From Bacillota bacterium (GTDB taxonomy: Bacteria > Bacillota > Clostridia > Christensenellales > CAG-314): DNA of 64,000 nt. Made by a program: the position numbers and the translations under genes. Where the stretch lies: the NCBI GenBank assembly GCA_023458375.1, contig JAEWZT010000001.1:196620-260619 (forward strand), read 5' to 3'. The notes under the pieces were generated by a model that was not told where the DNA came from, made no database searches, and saw only the letters and a program-made list of their open reading frames with translations. The stretch's first letter is position 1, and every line of letters starts with the position of its first letter. This document shows positions 38,440 through 46,678 of this stretch, piece after piece.

Positions 38440-38850
38440 TTAACAGTCTACAAAAACATAGGGGAGGGGCAGAAGGTCTTTTATTCTTACCTTTACAATA
38501 TTGCCCTTATCGTCGTTTAAAATTACCTTTATATCGGGAGAATACTCATAAAGCATTTGGCGGCAGTTTCCGCAAGGGGGAACTAAATTATTTACCGCTT
38601 TGCCGCGTACGGCTACGATGGTATCAAAGTTTCTTTGTCCTGCGGTAATGGCGGCGCCCATTGAAATAAATTCCGCGCATGAGCCGTGTATTCCGTCGCA
38701 GTTTACTCCCAAAAACACCCTTCCGTCGGCGCATAAAAGCGCGCTTCCTACCGTATGGCGATAAACGCCGTCGTCAAAGTTTTTCTTTAAGACCTCTAAG
38801 GCAAGCTCAATTAACTCCTTGTCCTTTTTTGTAATTTTAAAAAACTCCAT
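38440..38850 (-). CDS. cdd: Cytidine deaminase
   Basis: Deaminates cytidine/deoxycytidine for pyrimidine salvage. 136 residues from the ATG at 38850 (GGGAGG box). Zinc site: CAE at 58-60 and PCGNC at about 92-96; the first ligand is Cys, as in the small tetrameric enzymes. Blasticidin-S deaminase-like activity cannot be excluded, since the families are close. Confidence 0.85.
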   Translation of the reverse strand: MEFFKITKKDKELIELALEVLKKNFDDGVYRHTVGSALLCADGRVFLGVNCDGIHGSCAEFISMGAAITAGQRNFDTIVAVRGKAVNNLVPPCGNCRQMLYEYSPDIKVILNDDKGNIVKVRIKDLLPLPYVFVDC

Positions 38851-39009
38851 ATAAAACCTCCCGTAACGCAATTTCTAATCTTATTATATATTAAAATCTT
38901 TTATTATTCAATTAAACTTTGCAACGACTTATAATGATATTGTGTAAAACCGTATATAATTTATGTTATAATTGTAATTATTAAGGCAAAGTAATAAGGA
39001 AGTAGAATT

Positions 39010-39576
39010 ATGAACGATACGCTAAAAACCATTAAACAAAGATATTCGTGCCGCAGTTTTGTTAACGGGAAAATGCCCGACGACGCAAGCCTAAACGCCA
39101 TCGCTCAGGCGGCCATTGAAGCGCCCAGCGGCGTAAACCGCCAGCATTGGCATATTTCAATGGTCAAAAATTCAACGCTTATATCCCAAATGGAGGCTGA
39201 AGGCATGCTTTTATTGTCTTCAATGCCCGATAAATCCTTGTATCAGCGCATTATGGGACGCGGAGGAAAACTGTTTTACAACGCGCCATGTATGGCTGTA
39301 ATTGCGATAAAAGAAGCTTCCCCTAAGGGCGCCGAACTCATTGACCTTGGCATCGTCGCGCAAAACATTGTGCTGGCGGCGTCCTCGCTAGGTATTGCAA
39401 ATGTGCATTGCGGCTTGGCTGCATTTTGTTTTGCGGGAGAAAAAGCGGCAGAATTTAAGGAAAAATTGCAATTTCCGCAGGGCTACGAATTTGGCATCGC
39501 CGTATTGCTGGGGTATGCAACAGCGCCTTCCGCGCCCCACCTCCCCGACAAAAATAAAGTAAGCTTTGTAGAATAA
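39010..39576 (+). CDS. Nitroreductase-family flavoprotein
   Basis: 188-residue FMN-dependent oxidoreductase. N-terminal RYSCRSFVNGKMPDD and EAPSGVNRQHWH are the FMN-binding signatures; LGIVAQNIVLAASSLGI is the dimer helix and GYA the closing glycine motif. Substrate unknown. AAGGA box before ATG. Confidence 0.88.
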   Translation: MNDTLKTIKQRYSCRSFVNGKMPDDASLNAIAQAAIEAPSGVNRQHWHISMVKNSTLISQMEAEGMLLLSSMPDKSLYQRIMGRGGKLFYNAPCMAVIAIKEASPKGAELIDLGIVAQNIVLAASSLGIANVHCGLAAFCFAGEKAAEFKEKLQFPQGYEFGIAVLLGYATAPSAPHLPDKNKVSFVE

Positions 39577-39613
39577 ATCAAACACTTAAATTTAAATTCA
39601 GCCTGCAAAATTC

Positions 39614-39648
39614 AAAACCCCCATAAAGTTTTCCGCTTATGGGGGTTT
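39614..39648. terminator. Terminator between nitroreductase and the unknown cassette
   Basis: Stem AAACCCCCATAA / TTATGGGGGTTT with a 10-base loop, placed between convergent genes. Confidence 0.85.
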
Positions 39649-39662
39649 GATGCGCTTCATTT

Positions 39663-40049
39663 TTATCTAGGATCTAAAAGACAATTATATCGTCCGTCTT
39701 TTTCCAAAATATTTTGTAGACGGGTAAAAGGTAAGCGATCGCCATTTATAAATATTCTGCGCCAAACTCCAAATTCTCGCCTGTAGCCGTCAAAAAATCT
39801 TATTTCCGCGTGACCGTAAGCCACTTGACCCTTTACATCTGACATAAAAACGATGCCAACATTTCTATCTTCATCGTCAAAAATCAAGTATCCCTCCCTG
39901 TTGTCATAGTATGTTTGCTTATTAATAATATAAAACCTGTCTTTTGATGGATAGCGGGTTTGTTTTATCGGTTGTGCAGTTTTGCAAACCGAGCACATTT
40001 GGTCAGTGTTTGCGATAAAGTTTAAATCACATTTTGGACATTTTTTCAT
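39663..40049 (-). CDS. Unknown cassette gene 4: zinc-ribbon protein
   Basis: 128 residues. N-terminal zinc ribbon CPKC (4-7) and CSVC (19-22), then a strand-rich domain with many aromatic residues (YLIFDDEDRNVGIVF, AEIRFFDGYRREFGVWRR). Last of four closely packed genes; it starts one base after the preceding stop. Not recognised. Confidence 0.6.
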   Translation of the reverse strand: MKKCPKCDLNFIANTDQMCSVCKTAQPIKQTRYPSKDRFYIINKQTYYDNREGYLIFDDEDRNVGIVFMSDVKGQVAYGHAEIRFFDGYRREFGVWRRIFINGDRLPFTRLQNILEKDGRYNCLLDPR

Positions 40050-40050
40050 G

Positions 40051-40596
40051 TCATTCTCCTTTGTTAATAATAATTTTATTCTTAAGCGATTTATATTCCT
40101 TGCGCCTCCAAGAGAAGATTGTCCTTCTATCGTCCGTTATGATAACGAAAGGGGAGGGGACAGGGTAAATAGGGTGAAGTTTTATTCCTCTGGCCGATAT
40201 GCCGTTTCTTAATATATAGTACACCCTATAAAAAATTGTCGCCTTAAAAATTGCTTTTTTGTCGGTACTTTGGTCGGTAAGCGTAACAAGCTGTCTGTCC
40301 TTTGTCATTTCATCTATGTAGCGCTTAATAGAGTCAACACCGCCCCAGTCATACAACGCCAAAACATAACTAGATGTTAATATATCATGCAATAAAAAAA
40401 AGAGGTTAGATTTTATTTTTTCCAAGGATTTGTGAAACTGTGCAAGCGGTCTTTCTGTTTCTATTCTTATTTTACCGTAATGGGATAAGCCCTCGCAGCT
40501 ATATATAGTAATTTCTCTTCCCTCTCTTGTAACTTTAGTTTCTTGTGCGGTAATATTTTTGGAAAAATGGTCTAATATTTCTTTTTCTATTTCCAT
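40051..40596 (-). CDS. Unknown cassette gene 3
   Basis: 181 residues, soluble, alpha/beta, with a basic C-terminal tail (SWRRKEYKSLKNK). No motif recognised. It starts five bases after the DUF4268 gene and is followed one base later by the zinc-ribbon gene, so it belongs to the same transcript. Confidence 0.55.
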   Translation of the reverse strand: MEIEKEILDHFSKNITAQETKVTREGREITIYSCEGLSHYGKIRIETERPLAQFHKSLEKIKSNLFFLLHDILTSSYVLALYDWGGVDSIKRYIDEMTKDRQLVTLTDQSTDKKAIFKATIFYRVYYILRNGISARGIKLHPIYPVPSPFVIITDDRRTIFSWRRKEYKSLKNKIIINKGE

Positions 40597-40601
40597 AATT
40601 T

Positions 40602-41108
40602 CTAAATCTCTATATAGCGTTTAAATGCCCGCATGTAACTCATGACTATGGGAATAGCTTTTTCAATTAAGCGCCAATAATCGGAATGGTCATAGGGTGT
40701 GAAATCAAGTTCTGTTTTAATTCTTTTTGTATTAGACCCTTTTTCGCCTTGAACCCATTGAACCTTAAAGTTTGGGTTAGTTTGTTTGTTGACAACTGCA
40801 AAAAGGTTTTTTGAAACAGGAGGCGCAATGCCCAAATCGCTTTCAATTTGTGCCTTGTTGGCAAGTAGCCGATTATAAAGCGGAATATCGTCCAATATGA
40901 AAATATTGATTACCAAAATGCGCTTTTGAATTAAAAAATCCATTGACAGACAAGGCTTCGTCCAGTTGGGGTTATCTCTATTGACTACTGCCCACTGCTT
41001 TTTACTTGATAAAGTAAACGGGTCACCGTTTTCCGCTAAAATTTCGTTAAATGCGTTCCAAAAGAATGCTCTTTCTTGCTCTGCGTTTGTTTTCATTTTT
41101 CCCTCCAA
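40602..41108 (-). CDS. Unknown cassette gene 2: DUF4268-like protein
   Basis: 168 residues resembling DUF4268: N-terminal FFWNAFNEILAENGDPF, a central strand-rich part and KAQIESDLGI-like segment. DUF4268 occurs alone or fused to restriction-endonuclease-like domains; its role is unknown. An ATG four codons in (MKTNAEQ) is an alternative start. Second gene of the cassette. Confidence 0.6.
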   Translation of the reverse strand: MEGKMKTNAEQERAFFWNAFNEILAENGDPFTLSSKKQWAVVNRDNPNWTKPCLSMDFLIQKRILVINIFILDDIPLYNRLLANKAQIESDLGIAPPVSKNLFAVVNKQTNPNFKVQWVQGEKGSNTKRIKTELDFTPYDHSDYWRLIEKAIPIVMSYMRAFKRYIEI

Positions 41109-41111
41109 AAT

Positions 41112-41597
41112 TTATATATTTTTTATTTCAAAGCCGAGCTGCTCGGCCCTTTTTAGAAAATAGGGGAGGTTAATAATTCCCCATTGAGCGCAAACATACA
41201 TTTCCCCGTCAACTAACTTTAGCGTTTCCGTTTCTTTGGTAAAAAATCTAATGTTGTAATCTTTGATATTTGAAGCGATTTCACTGTTTTCTACAACGCC
41301 CATTGAGCCCTGCAACGACTTATCAAAAGCGTGTTTTAATTCATCGCGGGTAATTTGTGGGTTTTTTTCAATATACTTTTGAACAACTGCAAGAACTAAG
41401 CGGTTTTTGGGAAAGACTGAGCCGTTAAACAAGTATCTTGTTGTATCGCGTTTGCCTAAGACCCTCCCTTCCTCTCTTGGCAAATTATCAGATGATTTTA
41501 TCTGGCTGATACTTTTTACCGCAGTCAAGCTCGCAACCTCTTTTTCAAGGTTTTGCACTCTCATTAACAATTCTAAAATAATTTCTTTATAATCCAT
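41112..41597 (-). CDS. Unknown cassette gene 1: coiled coil plus winged-helix-like domain
   Basis: 161 residues. A short coiled coil (residues 5-28, LELLMRVQNLEKEVASL) precedes a domain with FNGSVFPKNRLVLAVVQKY and IEKNPQITRDELKHAF, then GSMGVV and VCAQWGIINLPYFLKRAEQLG. The spacing looks like a DNA-binding winged helix. First gene after a strong promoter, AAAGGTG box before ATG 41597. The name of the domain is not known to me. Confidence 0.6.
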   Translation of the reverse strand: MDYKEIILELLMRVQNLEKEVASLTAVKSISQIKSSDNLPREEGRVLGKRDTTRYLFNGSVFPKNRLVLAVVQKYIEKNPQITRDELKHAFDKSLQGSMGVVENSEIASNIKDYNIRFFTKETETLKLVDGEMYVCAQWGIINLPYFLKRAEQLGFEIKNI

Positions 41598-41615
41598 ATT
41601 TGCACCTTTGATGTT

Positions 41616-41644
41616 ATTATATAAATAAAATAAGACCTTGTCAA
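41616..41644 (-). promoter_or_regulatory. Consensus promoter of the unknown cassette
   Basis: TTGACA (41644-41639), 17-base spacer, TATAAT (41621-41616) on the minus strand; both boxes are perfect. Transcription would start about 12 bases before the first ATG. Confidence 0.8.
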
Positions 41645-41740
41645 GAGTTTTTTAAATATTAATTAATAATAATTCATAATAATTTTAATTAATCTAATAT
41701 AATAAGTTTTAAACCCTAGATTAAACTGTAGACATTAAAA

Positions 41741-41915
41741 AGGAATGAGTGAACTCGTAAGGAGCGGAGATGCAGAACATAAATAAAAGTGAATAAGCAA
41801 ACTGCAATTCCTCTTAAAACCTTTTAACTCATAAAGGCTTAGTGACGGAATAGCGAAAGGCGCAAAGCATTTCGCGTCACCCCGACCCCCACATAAAATA
41901 ATAGGGGTCGGTGGT
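41741..41915 (+). repeat. tRNA-Ile-derived direct repeat, copy A
   Basis: About 175 bases, nearly identical to copy B 352 bases to the right. It begins with AGGAATGAGTgAACTCG, the 3-prime acceptor/T-arm sequence of the nearby tRNA-Ile (one change), and ends with CCGACCCCCAC and GGGGTCGGTGGT, also from that tRNA. Between lie a hairpin GTGAC...GCGAAAGGC / GCATTTCGC...GTCAC (one mismatch) and a purine-rich stretch. Not coding. Confidence 0.75.
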
Positions 41916-41969
41916 CAAATATAATCAAATTAAAAAGCCCGAATAAAATCGTCTTATAAAATAAAATCG

Positions 41970-42000
41970 CGCGGCGCAGAAGCGCTTCAAGCCGCGCGCC
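41970..42000. other. GC-rich hairpin
   Basis: GCGCGGC and GCCGCGC arms around a 15-base spacer, in the spacer between copies A and B. No gene in this stretch. Confidence 0.4.
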
Positions 42001-42042
42001 CTCATGAGGCGCGTAGCGACACAGCAAAAGGGAAGGGGAAAA

Positions 42043-42072
42043 TTAAGGGGGAACCTATTGGTTCCCCCTTAA
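42043..42072. terminator. Strong symmetric hairpin
   Basis: TTAAGGGGGAACC / GGTTCCCCCTTAA, perfect 13-base stem with a 4-base loop. No neighbouring gene to terminate is apparent, so it may be part of the repeat region. Confidence 0.5.
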
Positions 42073-42092
42073 AAGGCGTAAGCCGCTTTGGT

Positions 42093-42268
42093 AGGAATGA
42101 GTGGACTCGTAAGGAGCGGAGATGCAGAACATAAATAAAAGTGAATAAGCAAACTGCAATTCCTCTTAAAACCCTTTAACTCATAAAAACTTAGTGACGG
42201 AATAGCGAAAGGCGTAAAGCCTTTCGCGTCACCCCGACCCCCACATAAAATAAAATGGGGTCGGTGGT
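42093..42268 (+). repeat. tRNA-Ile-derived direct repeat, copy B
   Basis: Begins, with the preceding TGGT, with the exact 3-prime end of tRNA-Ile (TGGTAGGAATGAGTGGACT then CG, 42089-42109). After about 130 bases of other sequence it resumes CCGACCCCCAC. Its inner hairpin GCGAAAGGC-GTAAA-GCCTTTCGC is perfect, where copy A has one mismatch. The end CCGACCCC / GGGGTCGG forms a second stem. Confidence 0.75.
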
Positions 42269-42321
42269 ATAAGCAAGAGGGATAGAGTATTTGGTTTTAT
42301 TAAAAAATAAAAAAAAGGGGT

Positions 42322-42352
42322 CCCCATAAAGTCCCTAAGACTTTATGGGGAA
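42322..42352. terminator. Hairpin between copy B and tRNA-Ile
   Basis: CCCCATAAAGTC / GACTTTATGGGG, perfect 12-base stem. It lies about 75 bases downstream (minus strand) of tRNA-Ile and may end its transcript, though the T-run is poor. Confidence 0.45.
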
Positions 42353-42425
42353 AAGGATGGGCAAGGTTTACAGTGAAGATTTTTTTAAATAAAAAAATCG
42401 GAGCAAAGTTGCCTTTGCCCCGACG

Positions 42426-42501
42426 TGGTAGGAATGAGTGGACTCGAACCACCGACCCCCACCTTATCAGGGTGGTGCTCTAACCAGCTGAGCTACATTC
42501 C
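42426..42501 (-). tRNA. tRNA-Ile (GAT anticodon)
   Basis: 76 bases including encoded CCA. Acceptor GGAATGT pairs with the 3-prime strand, D arm GCTC/GAGC, anticodon loop CTGATAA giving GAT, T loop TTCGAGT. All arms close normally. Confidence 0.95.
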
Positions 42502-42621
42502 TATATTTACTATGCTAATTTATTTATTTTATGCGTTCTTAGTCCCTGCTAAGGTGTCCCCACCTTATACTTGCGGGCGGCTCTTTGGCTGTCCGTCATC
42601 CGTGCGGCTCACTGCCCTTCG

Positions 42622-42661
42622 CCGTCAGGGTGGTGCTCTAACCAGATACAGCTACATTCCT
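42622..42661 (-). pseudogene. 5-prime fragment of tRNA-Ile
   Basis: Repeats the first part of tRNA-Ile (acceptor, altered D arm, anticodon 5-prime side): on the plus strand CAGGGTGGTGCTCTAACCAG then GCTACATTCCTA, with the four bases CTGA replaced by ATACA. The 3-prime half is missing. It joins the truncated hsdM gene. Confidence 0.8.
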
Positions 42662-43140
42662 AAATAAAACTGTGGCATTTCAAGATACATTTCATCATAA
42701 TCAGGCAATTGTCTTATTTCTTCTTGACGTTTGTTAAACTTATCGCCAACAAACTTCAAAAAGACAAGACCAAGAACAGCTTTTCTATTATCTGATTTTT
42801 CTTTAGTTCTTAATATATTGGCACATTTCCAAAGTATGGCTTCTAAACCAGTTCTTTTTTCTTTTTTTAATTGATTAAATATAAGTACTTCTATATCTCC
42901 AGTTGATTCTTCTTCATCAATTACTGAACCTTTATATATTTTTAGCATATCTTTTATAGCAGCATAAGCTAAAGAAATATCAGATTCATTATCATGCTTG
43001 TTTTCAACTTCAGACAATAGCTCAGTCGATATTAATGTAATGCCTTTGTTATCTGATTCATTCAGTAATTCCAAGATATAATCTTTGAAGTTTTTTAGCG
43101 TTATTTTTTTCTTTACTGTGTTTTTATTCTTTTTCGTCAT
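42652..43140 (-). pseudogene. Type I restriction HsdM, N-terminal fragment
   Basis: 162 residues. The first 95 are a basic helix-rich extension of unknown kind; then LEAILWKCANILRTKEKSD and VLGLVFLKFVGDKF match the HsdM N-terminal helical domain. The sequence ends at MPQFYL within the usual LPEFYL region and reads into the tRNA-Ile fragment, where a TAG stops it. The methyltransferase domain is absent. It starts one base after the HTH gene stop (TAATG). Confidence 0.7.
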
Positions 43141-43337
43141 TATTTTTGTTCCTCCATATCTATTCCATTGGCTTTACATAGCTCAACTATTTTTCGTTTA
43201 ATCTTAGTTGTAGGCTCATGCTTACCAGTTTCCCATCTATTTATAGATGCAAAGGAAACACCTAGAATAACTGCTAATTCTTCCTGTGTGATTATTAGTT
43301 TTTTTCTTATTTCTTTGACTAATTCTTGATAATTCAT
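43140..43337 (-). CDS. XRE-family HTH regulator
   Basis: 65 residues, essentially a single helix-turn-helix: LIITQEELAVILGVSFASIN then RWETGKHEPT. ATG 43337 is preferred over the GTG at 43349 because GGTGA lies just before it. It overlaps the hsdM fragment and probably controlled that operon. Confidence 0.8.
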   Translation of the reverse strand: MNYQELVKEIRKKLIITQEELAVILGVSFASINRWETGKHEPTTKIKRKIVELCKANGIDMEEQK

Positions 43338-43448
43338 TTTTATCACCATTTATCTGTAATTTACTTGTAATTAGTATAACACTTTTTTATCAATAAATCA
43401 ATAAAATCATAAATTAAAATCAAAAATATTGTAGATTTTTCTCAAATA

Positions 43449-43494
43449 GTTAAAAAGTAGGGTAATCGTTAAAAGGTAACCTAATCGTTAAAAA
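43449..43494. repeat. Three spaced GTTAAAA repeats
   Basis: GTTAAAA at 43449, 43468 and 43487; the last two share TAATCGTTAAAA. Exact 19-base spacing. They lie about 110 bases upstream of the HTH gene in a 300-base gap with no gene and could be its operator. Confidence 0.45.
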
Positions 43495-43650
43495 GTTGAT
43501 TTGAAAATAAAAAGGAGACCTATAAATAGCCTCATATTTGACTACTATTGGTCTCACTTTGTCTTGCTGCTGGCGGCGGATAGGAGATTTTGTCCTTTCC
43601 GCCAGCAAAAATAAAAGGTTTGACATTGTATCAAACCTATTCATTCAATA

Positions 43651-43725
43651 TGGTACCCCCAAGGGGACTCGAACCCCTGATTCCGCCGTGAGAGGGCGAC
43701 GTCTTAACCGCTTGACCATGAGGGC
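43651..43725 (-). tRNA. tRNA-Glu (CTC anticodon)
   Basis: 75 bases with encoded CCA. Anticodon loop CTCTCAC reads CTC; T loop TTCGAGT; acceptor has a G-T first pair. D arm GGTCAAGCGGTTAAGAC is typical of tRNA-Glu. Confidence 0.92.
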
Positions 43726-44191
43726 ATAACAAAAGCGCCTAAATAATATACCACAACGGACAAATGTATGCAAGAAAAAACAGACATATAAATTAAATGA
43801 CTTTGATATAATAGCCCAGCCTCAAAAGAAATGCCAAAAACTATCCGTATTTAAGAAAAAACAAAAGTAGGCTAAGAAAATGCAGGCGACTTATATAAGG
43901 ACAATGATTTAATCTTATTCGCAGCTCCAATAAGAAGCCATAACTCGTATTTTAATACGCATGAGATTCAAAACAAGTTTATTAGTTAAACTTTATACTG
44001 TCTACTGCAACTAAAAACGTTAATACTGCTTTTTAGCCACTAAATCATCAATCAATACCCCTTATCAATAGCTATCTTTGGCTTAATCCTCTGTTGGTCG
44101 GACGCTTTTGCGCAGAGCTTGAACCATGCCAATTTTTTATCTCAAATCAAACGTATAAGTAAAACTCCGCTTATTGCAAAGCATTCTTATA
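43726..44191. other. Intergenic stretch, nothing recognised
   Basis: 466 bases without a convincing gene or RNA. Minus-strand pieces such as MVQALRKSVRPTED are broken by stops within a few codons. Confidence 0.4.
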
Positions 44192-44690
44192 TTATTCATT
44201 TCGGCGACCCGACTGCCGCTCCTTTTTACCGTCTTTGGACTGTACAAACGGCTCTTTGGGTTTTTTAAGGAAAAGATATACTAAATAAGCCGCAAGCGCG
44301 AGCGCTATTACGCCAAGCACGGCTATTATAAAATAGGCTCCCACGGGTATTACGGTTACCGCCAGCATTCCAACGGCGTTTGAACGCGTCTTAGCGTCAT
44401 GCCTTCTTTTTAAAATTATAACGGCTGTTTCCGCGGCGCTTACAACAAGCAGCAGTATTATCAGCCACCATAAGTTAATTGTTTCTTCAAACGGGTCGGC
44501 GACAAGGTAGTAATCGCTGAAATGCGCGGTTTCAAACTCTATCCAGTTTCCGTCGCGCACCGTGTTAAATACATCAACTTGGTCTCCGTAATAAAACACA
44601 ATACGGATATTCTGTCTGGCACGAAAGCTCTTCCGGCAGCAGAAGCCTGACTTTATACGCGCCCACAATTGTCTGTCAAAACTCTACTAA
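44192..44690 (-). pseudogene. C-terminal remnant of a repeat surface protein
   Basis: The end of a cell-surface protein: YYGDQVDVFNTVRDGNWIEF, ETAHFSDYYLVAD, a membrane helix (LWWLIILLLVVSAAETAVII), a second one, and a basic cytoplasmic tail. Upstream the frame changes: VGAYKVRLLLPEELS is read in another frame before it. The bulk of the protein is missing; it abuts the degV gene. Confidence 0.6.
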
Positions 44691-44709
44691 AAAGATTACC
44701 TTTTAAAGA

Positions 44710-45573
44710 TTATAGTTTGTGGTCGCCGTCGTTGAGATACAAAATGCCCAAGCAGTCTTGTCCGCAGTGGCTGGTTATTGTGCAGCAGGCAATGGTTTCT
44801 ATAACTTCTTTAAATATGCCCTTATCCTCAATAATTTTGCGCACCATTGCCACAAGTTCGGGGTCATAGCCGTCGGTATAGGTCATAAATATTCTCTTGC
44901 TGTCGTAGTTGTTGTAACGGCTTAAAATGTCGTTTACATACTTATCCAAACAATGGCGCAAAGAGCCGAATTGCTTGTGCCCGATGCCCATTACACCGTT
45001 TTTAACTTCAATTGAGGGTCTTATCATCAATAGATTCGCGCCCAAATAAGCAATAGCGGAGCATCTTCCCCCCTTGTAAATGCAGTCAAGCCTGTCAAGC
45101 ACAAAAGAGGCTTGGGCGTAAGGCACGCGCTCTGTTACTTTTTCAAATATTTCTTTTGCAGAATATTTACCCGTATTGCGTAATTCACAAGCATACATAA
45201 TAAGTAAGCCTATACCCGTTGAAAGCGTCCTGCTGTCCACAACATAAACGTCGTCATATTTTTTTGCGGCGGTTAAAGCGTTTTGGTGGGAACAAGACAT
45301 TTCCGAAGAGATATTAAAGTGAATAATTTGGCAGCCTTCCGCTTTTAGCTTGGAAAAAACTTTGTCGTAATCTTCTACCGTTACCGCGGAAGTTTTGGGA
45401 AGGGTTTTTGAATGTTTCAAATATTCAATAATGTCTTTTGGAGTAATTGTAATGCCGTCAACGTATTCTTTGTCGCCTAAATGTATATATAAGGGAAAAA
45501 TATGGATTTTTTCCTCTTTGATATATTGGGGCGATAAATCGCATACGCTGTCGGCGGTAATGACAATCTTCAT
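44710..45573 (-). CDS. DegV-family fatty-acid-binding protein
   Basis: 287 residues. DegV (FakB-like) proteins carry a fatty acid to the FakA kinase. N-terminal IVITADSVCDLSPQY, then PKTSAVTVEDY, HFNISSEMSCSHQNA and VVDSRTLSTGIGLL follow the family, with a C-terminal GxxxxxHCGxxxxGI. No fakA is nearby, as is common. Confidence 0.88.
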   Translation of the reverse strand: MKIVITADSVCDLSPQYIKEEKIHIFPLYIHLGDKEYVDGITITPKDIIEYLKHSKTLPKTSAVTVEDYDKVFSKLKAEGCQIIHFNISSEMSCSHQNALTAAKKYDDVYVVDSRTLSTGIGLLIMYACELRNTGKYSAKEIFEKVTERVPYAQASFVLDRLDCIYKGGRCSAIAYLGANLLMIRPSIEVKNGVMGIGHKQFGSLRHCLDKYVNDILSRYNNYDSKRIFMTYTDGYDPELVAMVRKIIEDKGIFKEVIETIACCTITSHCGQDCLGILYLNDGDHKL

Positions 45574-45853
45574 TTTGACTCCCTCTTTATTTCAAATATT
45601 GACTAATTCTAACACCGCGGGCTTTTAAGGTCAATAAGGTTATGCTCGCAATGGAAATATTTTATCAAACTTTCACTTTCGGCACTTATAAATAAGAACT
45701 TAAACGGCACTTTAACGGTTTTAACAAATAATAATTGCATTTTTTCTTAGCATAACAGTTTAAAAAAGAATATGAACAAATCTCATCATATGTTTGATAA
45801 AATTAAAAATATGTGATATACTTAAAAAAATATCGTATTTTTGGTGAAATAAA

Positions 45854-46480
45854 ATGCAGTTTCAAAATGTTCATATTAAAGGCGTAAACTTCCCTAAAAC
45901 GCAAATCGGAAAAGCGAAACTTGACAGAATCTGTTCGGCGGCGCTTGATATTTTCGGCAAGAGGAGTTTTTTTGAAACTCCTGTTTTAGATATTTGCAAA
46001 GCGGCGAATATCGCCGTCGGAACATTTTATATTTATTTTGAAGACAAGCTGGCTTTATACGATTTTTTGCTTTTCAATTACAAAATTGACATAATTACGA
46101 ATTTACAAAGAGCGCTTGAAAAAGCAAGCTGCATAACGCGCAAGGAAAAAGAGGTTGCGGGCATCCGCGCTTTTATTGAGTATATAATTAAAAACCCCTC
46201 CGCTTACACAATTATTTGGGGAAGCCTTTCCGTTGACCCCGCCGCCTTTAACGACTATTACACGTCTTTTGCCCGCAGTTATTTAAAAGGCTTAGAACAA
46301 GATAAAGACCAACTGGTTGACGGGCTTGACCTTTTGGGCACCGCATACGCTTTAATGGGGATAACCAACTTTTTGGGTTTAAAAGTGCTTCTGGAAAAAG
46401 ATTATTCCAAAGAGTGTATTGATAAACTAGTGGAAAATGTTTTGATACACTTTTTGAATACCGGTATTTTTAAGGAATAA
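45854..46480 (+). CDS. TetR/AcrR-family regulator
   Basis: 208 residues. HTH near the N-terminus: AALDIFGKRSFFETPVLDIC then AANIAVGTFYIYFEDK. The ligand domain is unassigned. GGTGA box before ATG. No obvious target gene is adjacent; it is divergent from degV, which it may control. Confidence 0.85.
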   Translation: MQFQNVHIKGVNFPKTQIGKAKLDRICSAALDIFGKRSFFETPVLDICKAANIAVGTFYIYFEDKLALYDFLLFNYKIDIITNLQRALEKASCITRKEKEVAGIRAFIEYIIKNPSAYTIIWGSLSVDPAAFNDYYTSFARSYLKGLEQDKDQLVDGLDLLGTAYALMGITNFLGLKVLLEKDYSKECIDKLVENVLIHFLNTGIFKE

Positions 46481-46678
46481 ACCTTAAACGGGAACTTTTT
46501 TGTACTTTGCGACTGTCTAATATGCGCGGGGTTTACAATCTTGCACCTTGCAAAATAATGCACAAGGCAGCACGGGTTGCCGTTGAAATATACAAAGTTT
46601 TAAAAGATAAAACTATACTGCGCTTTAATTAAGCCGCTAAACCGATTAAGAACATGATTATTTTAGTAACAATTGACT

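Noticed and set aside
38440..38850. Blasticidin-S deaminase
   Set aside because: CAE and PCGNC fit cytidine deaminases equally, and nothing specific to the resistance enzyme is seen.
42043..42072. An operon terminator
   Set aside because: There is no gene directly upstream on either strand; kept only as a structured element.
43450..43644. A 64-codon minus-strand ORF beside tRNA-Glu
   Set aside because: No ribosome-binding site, overlaps the GTTAAAA repeats, and its composition is unlike its neighbours.
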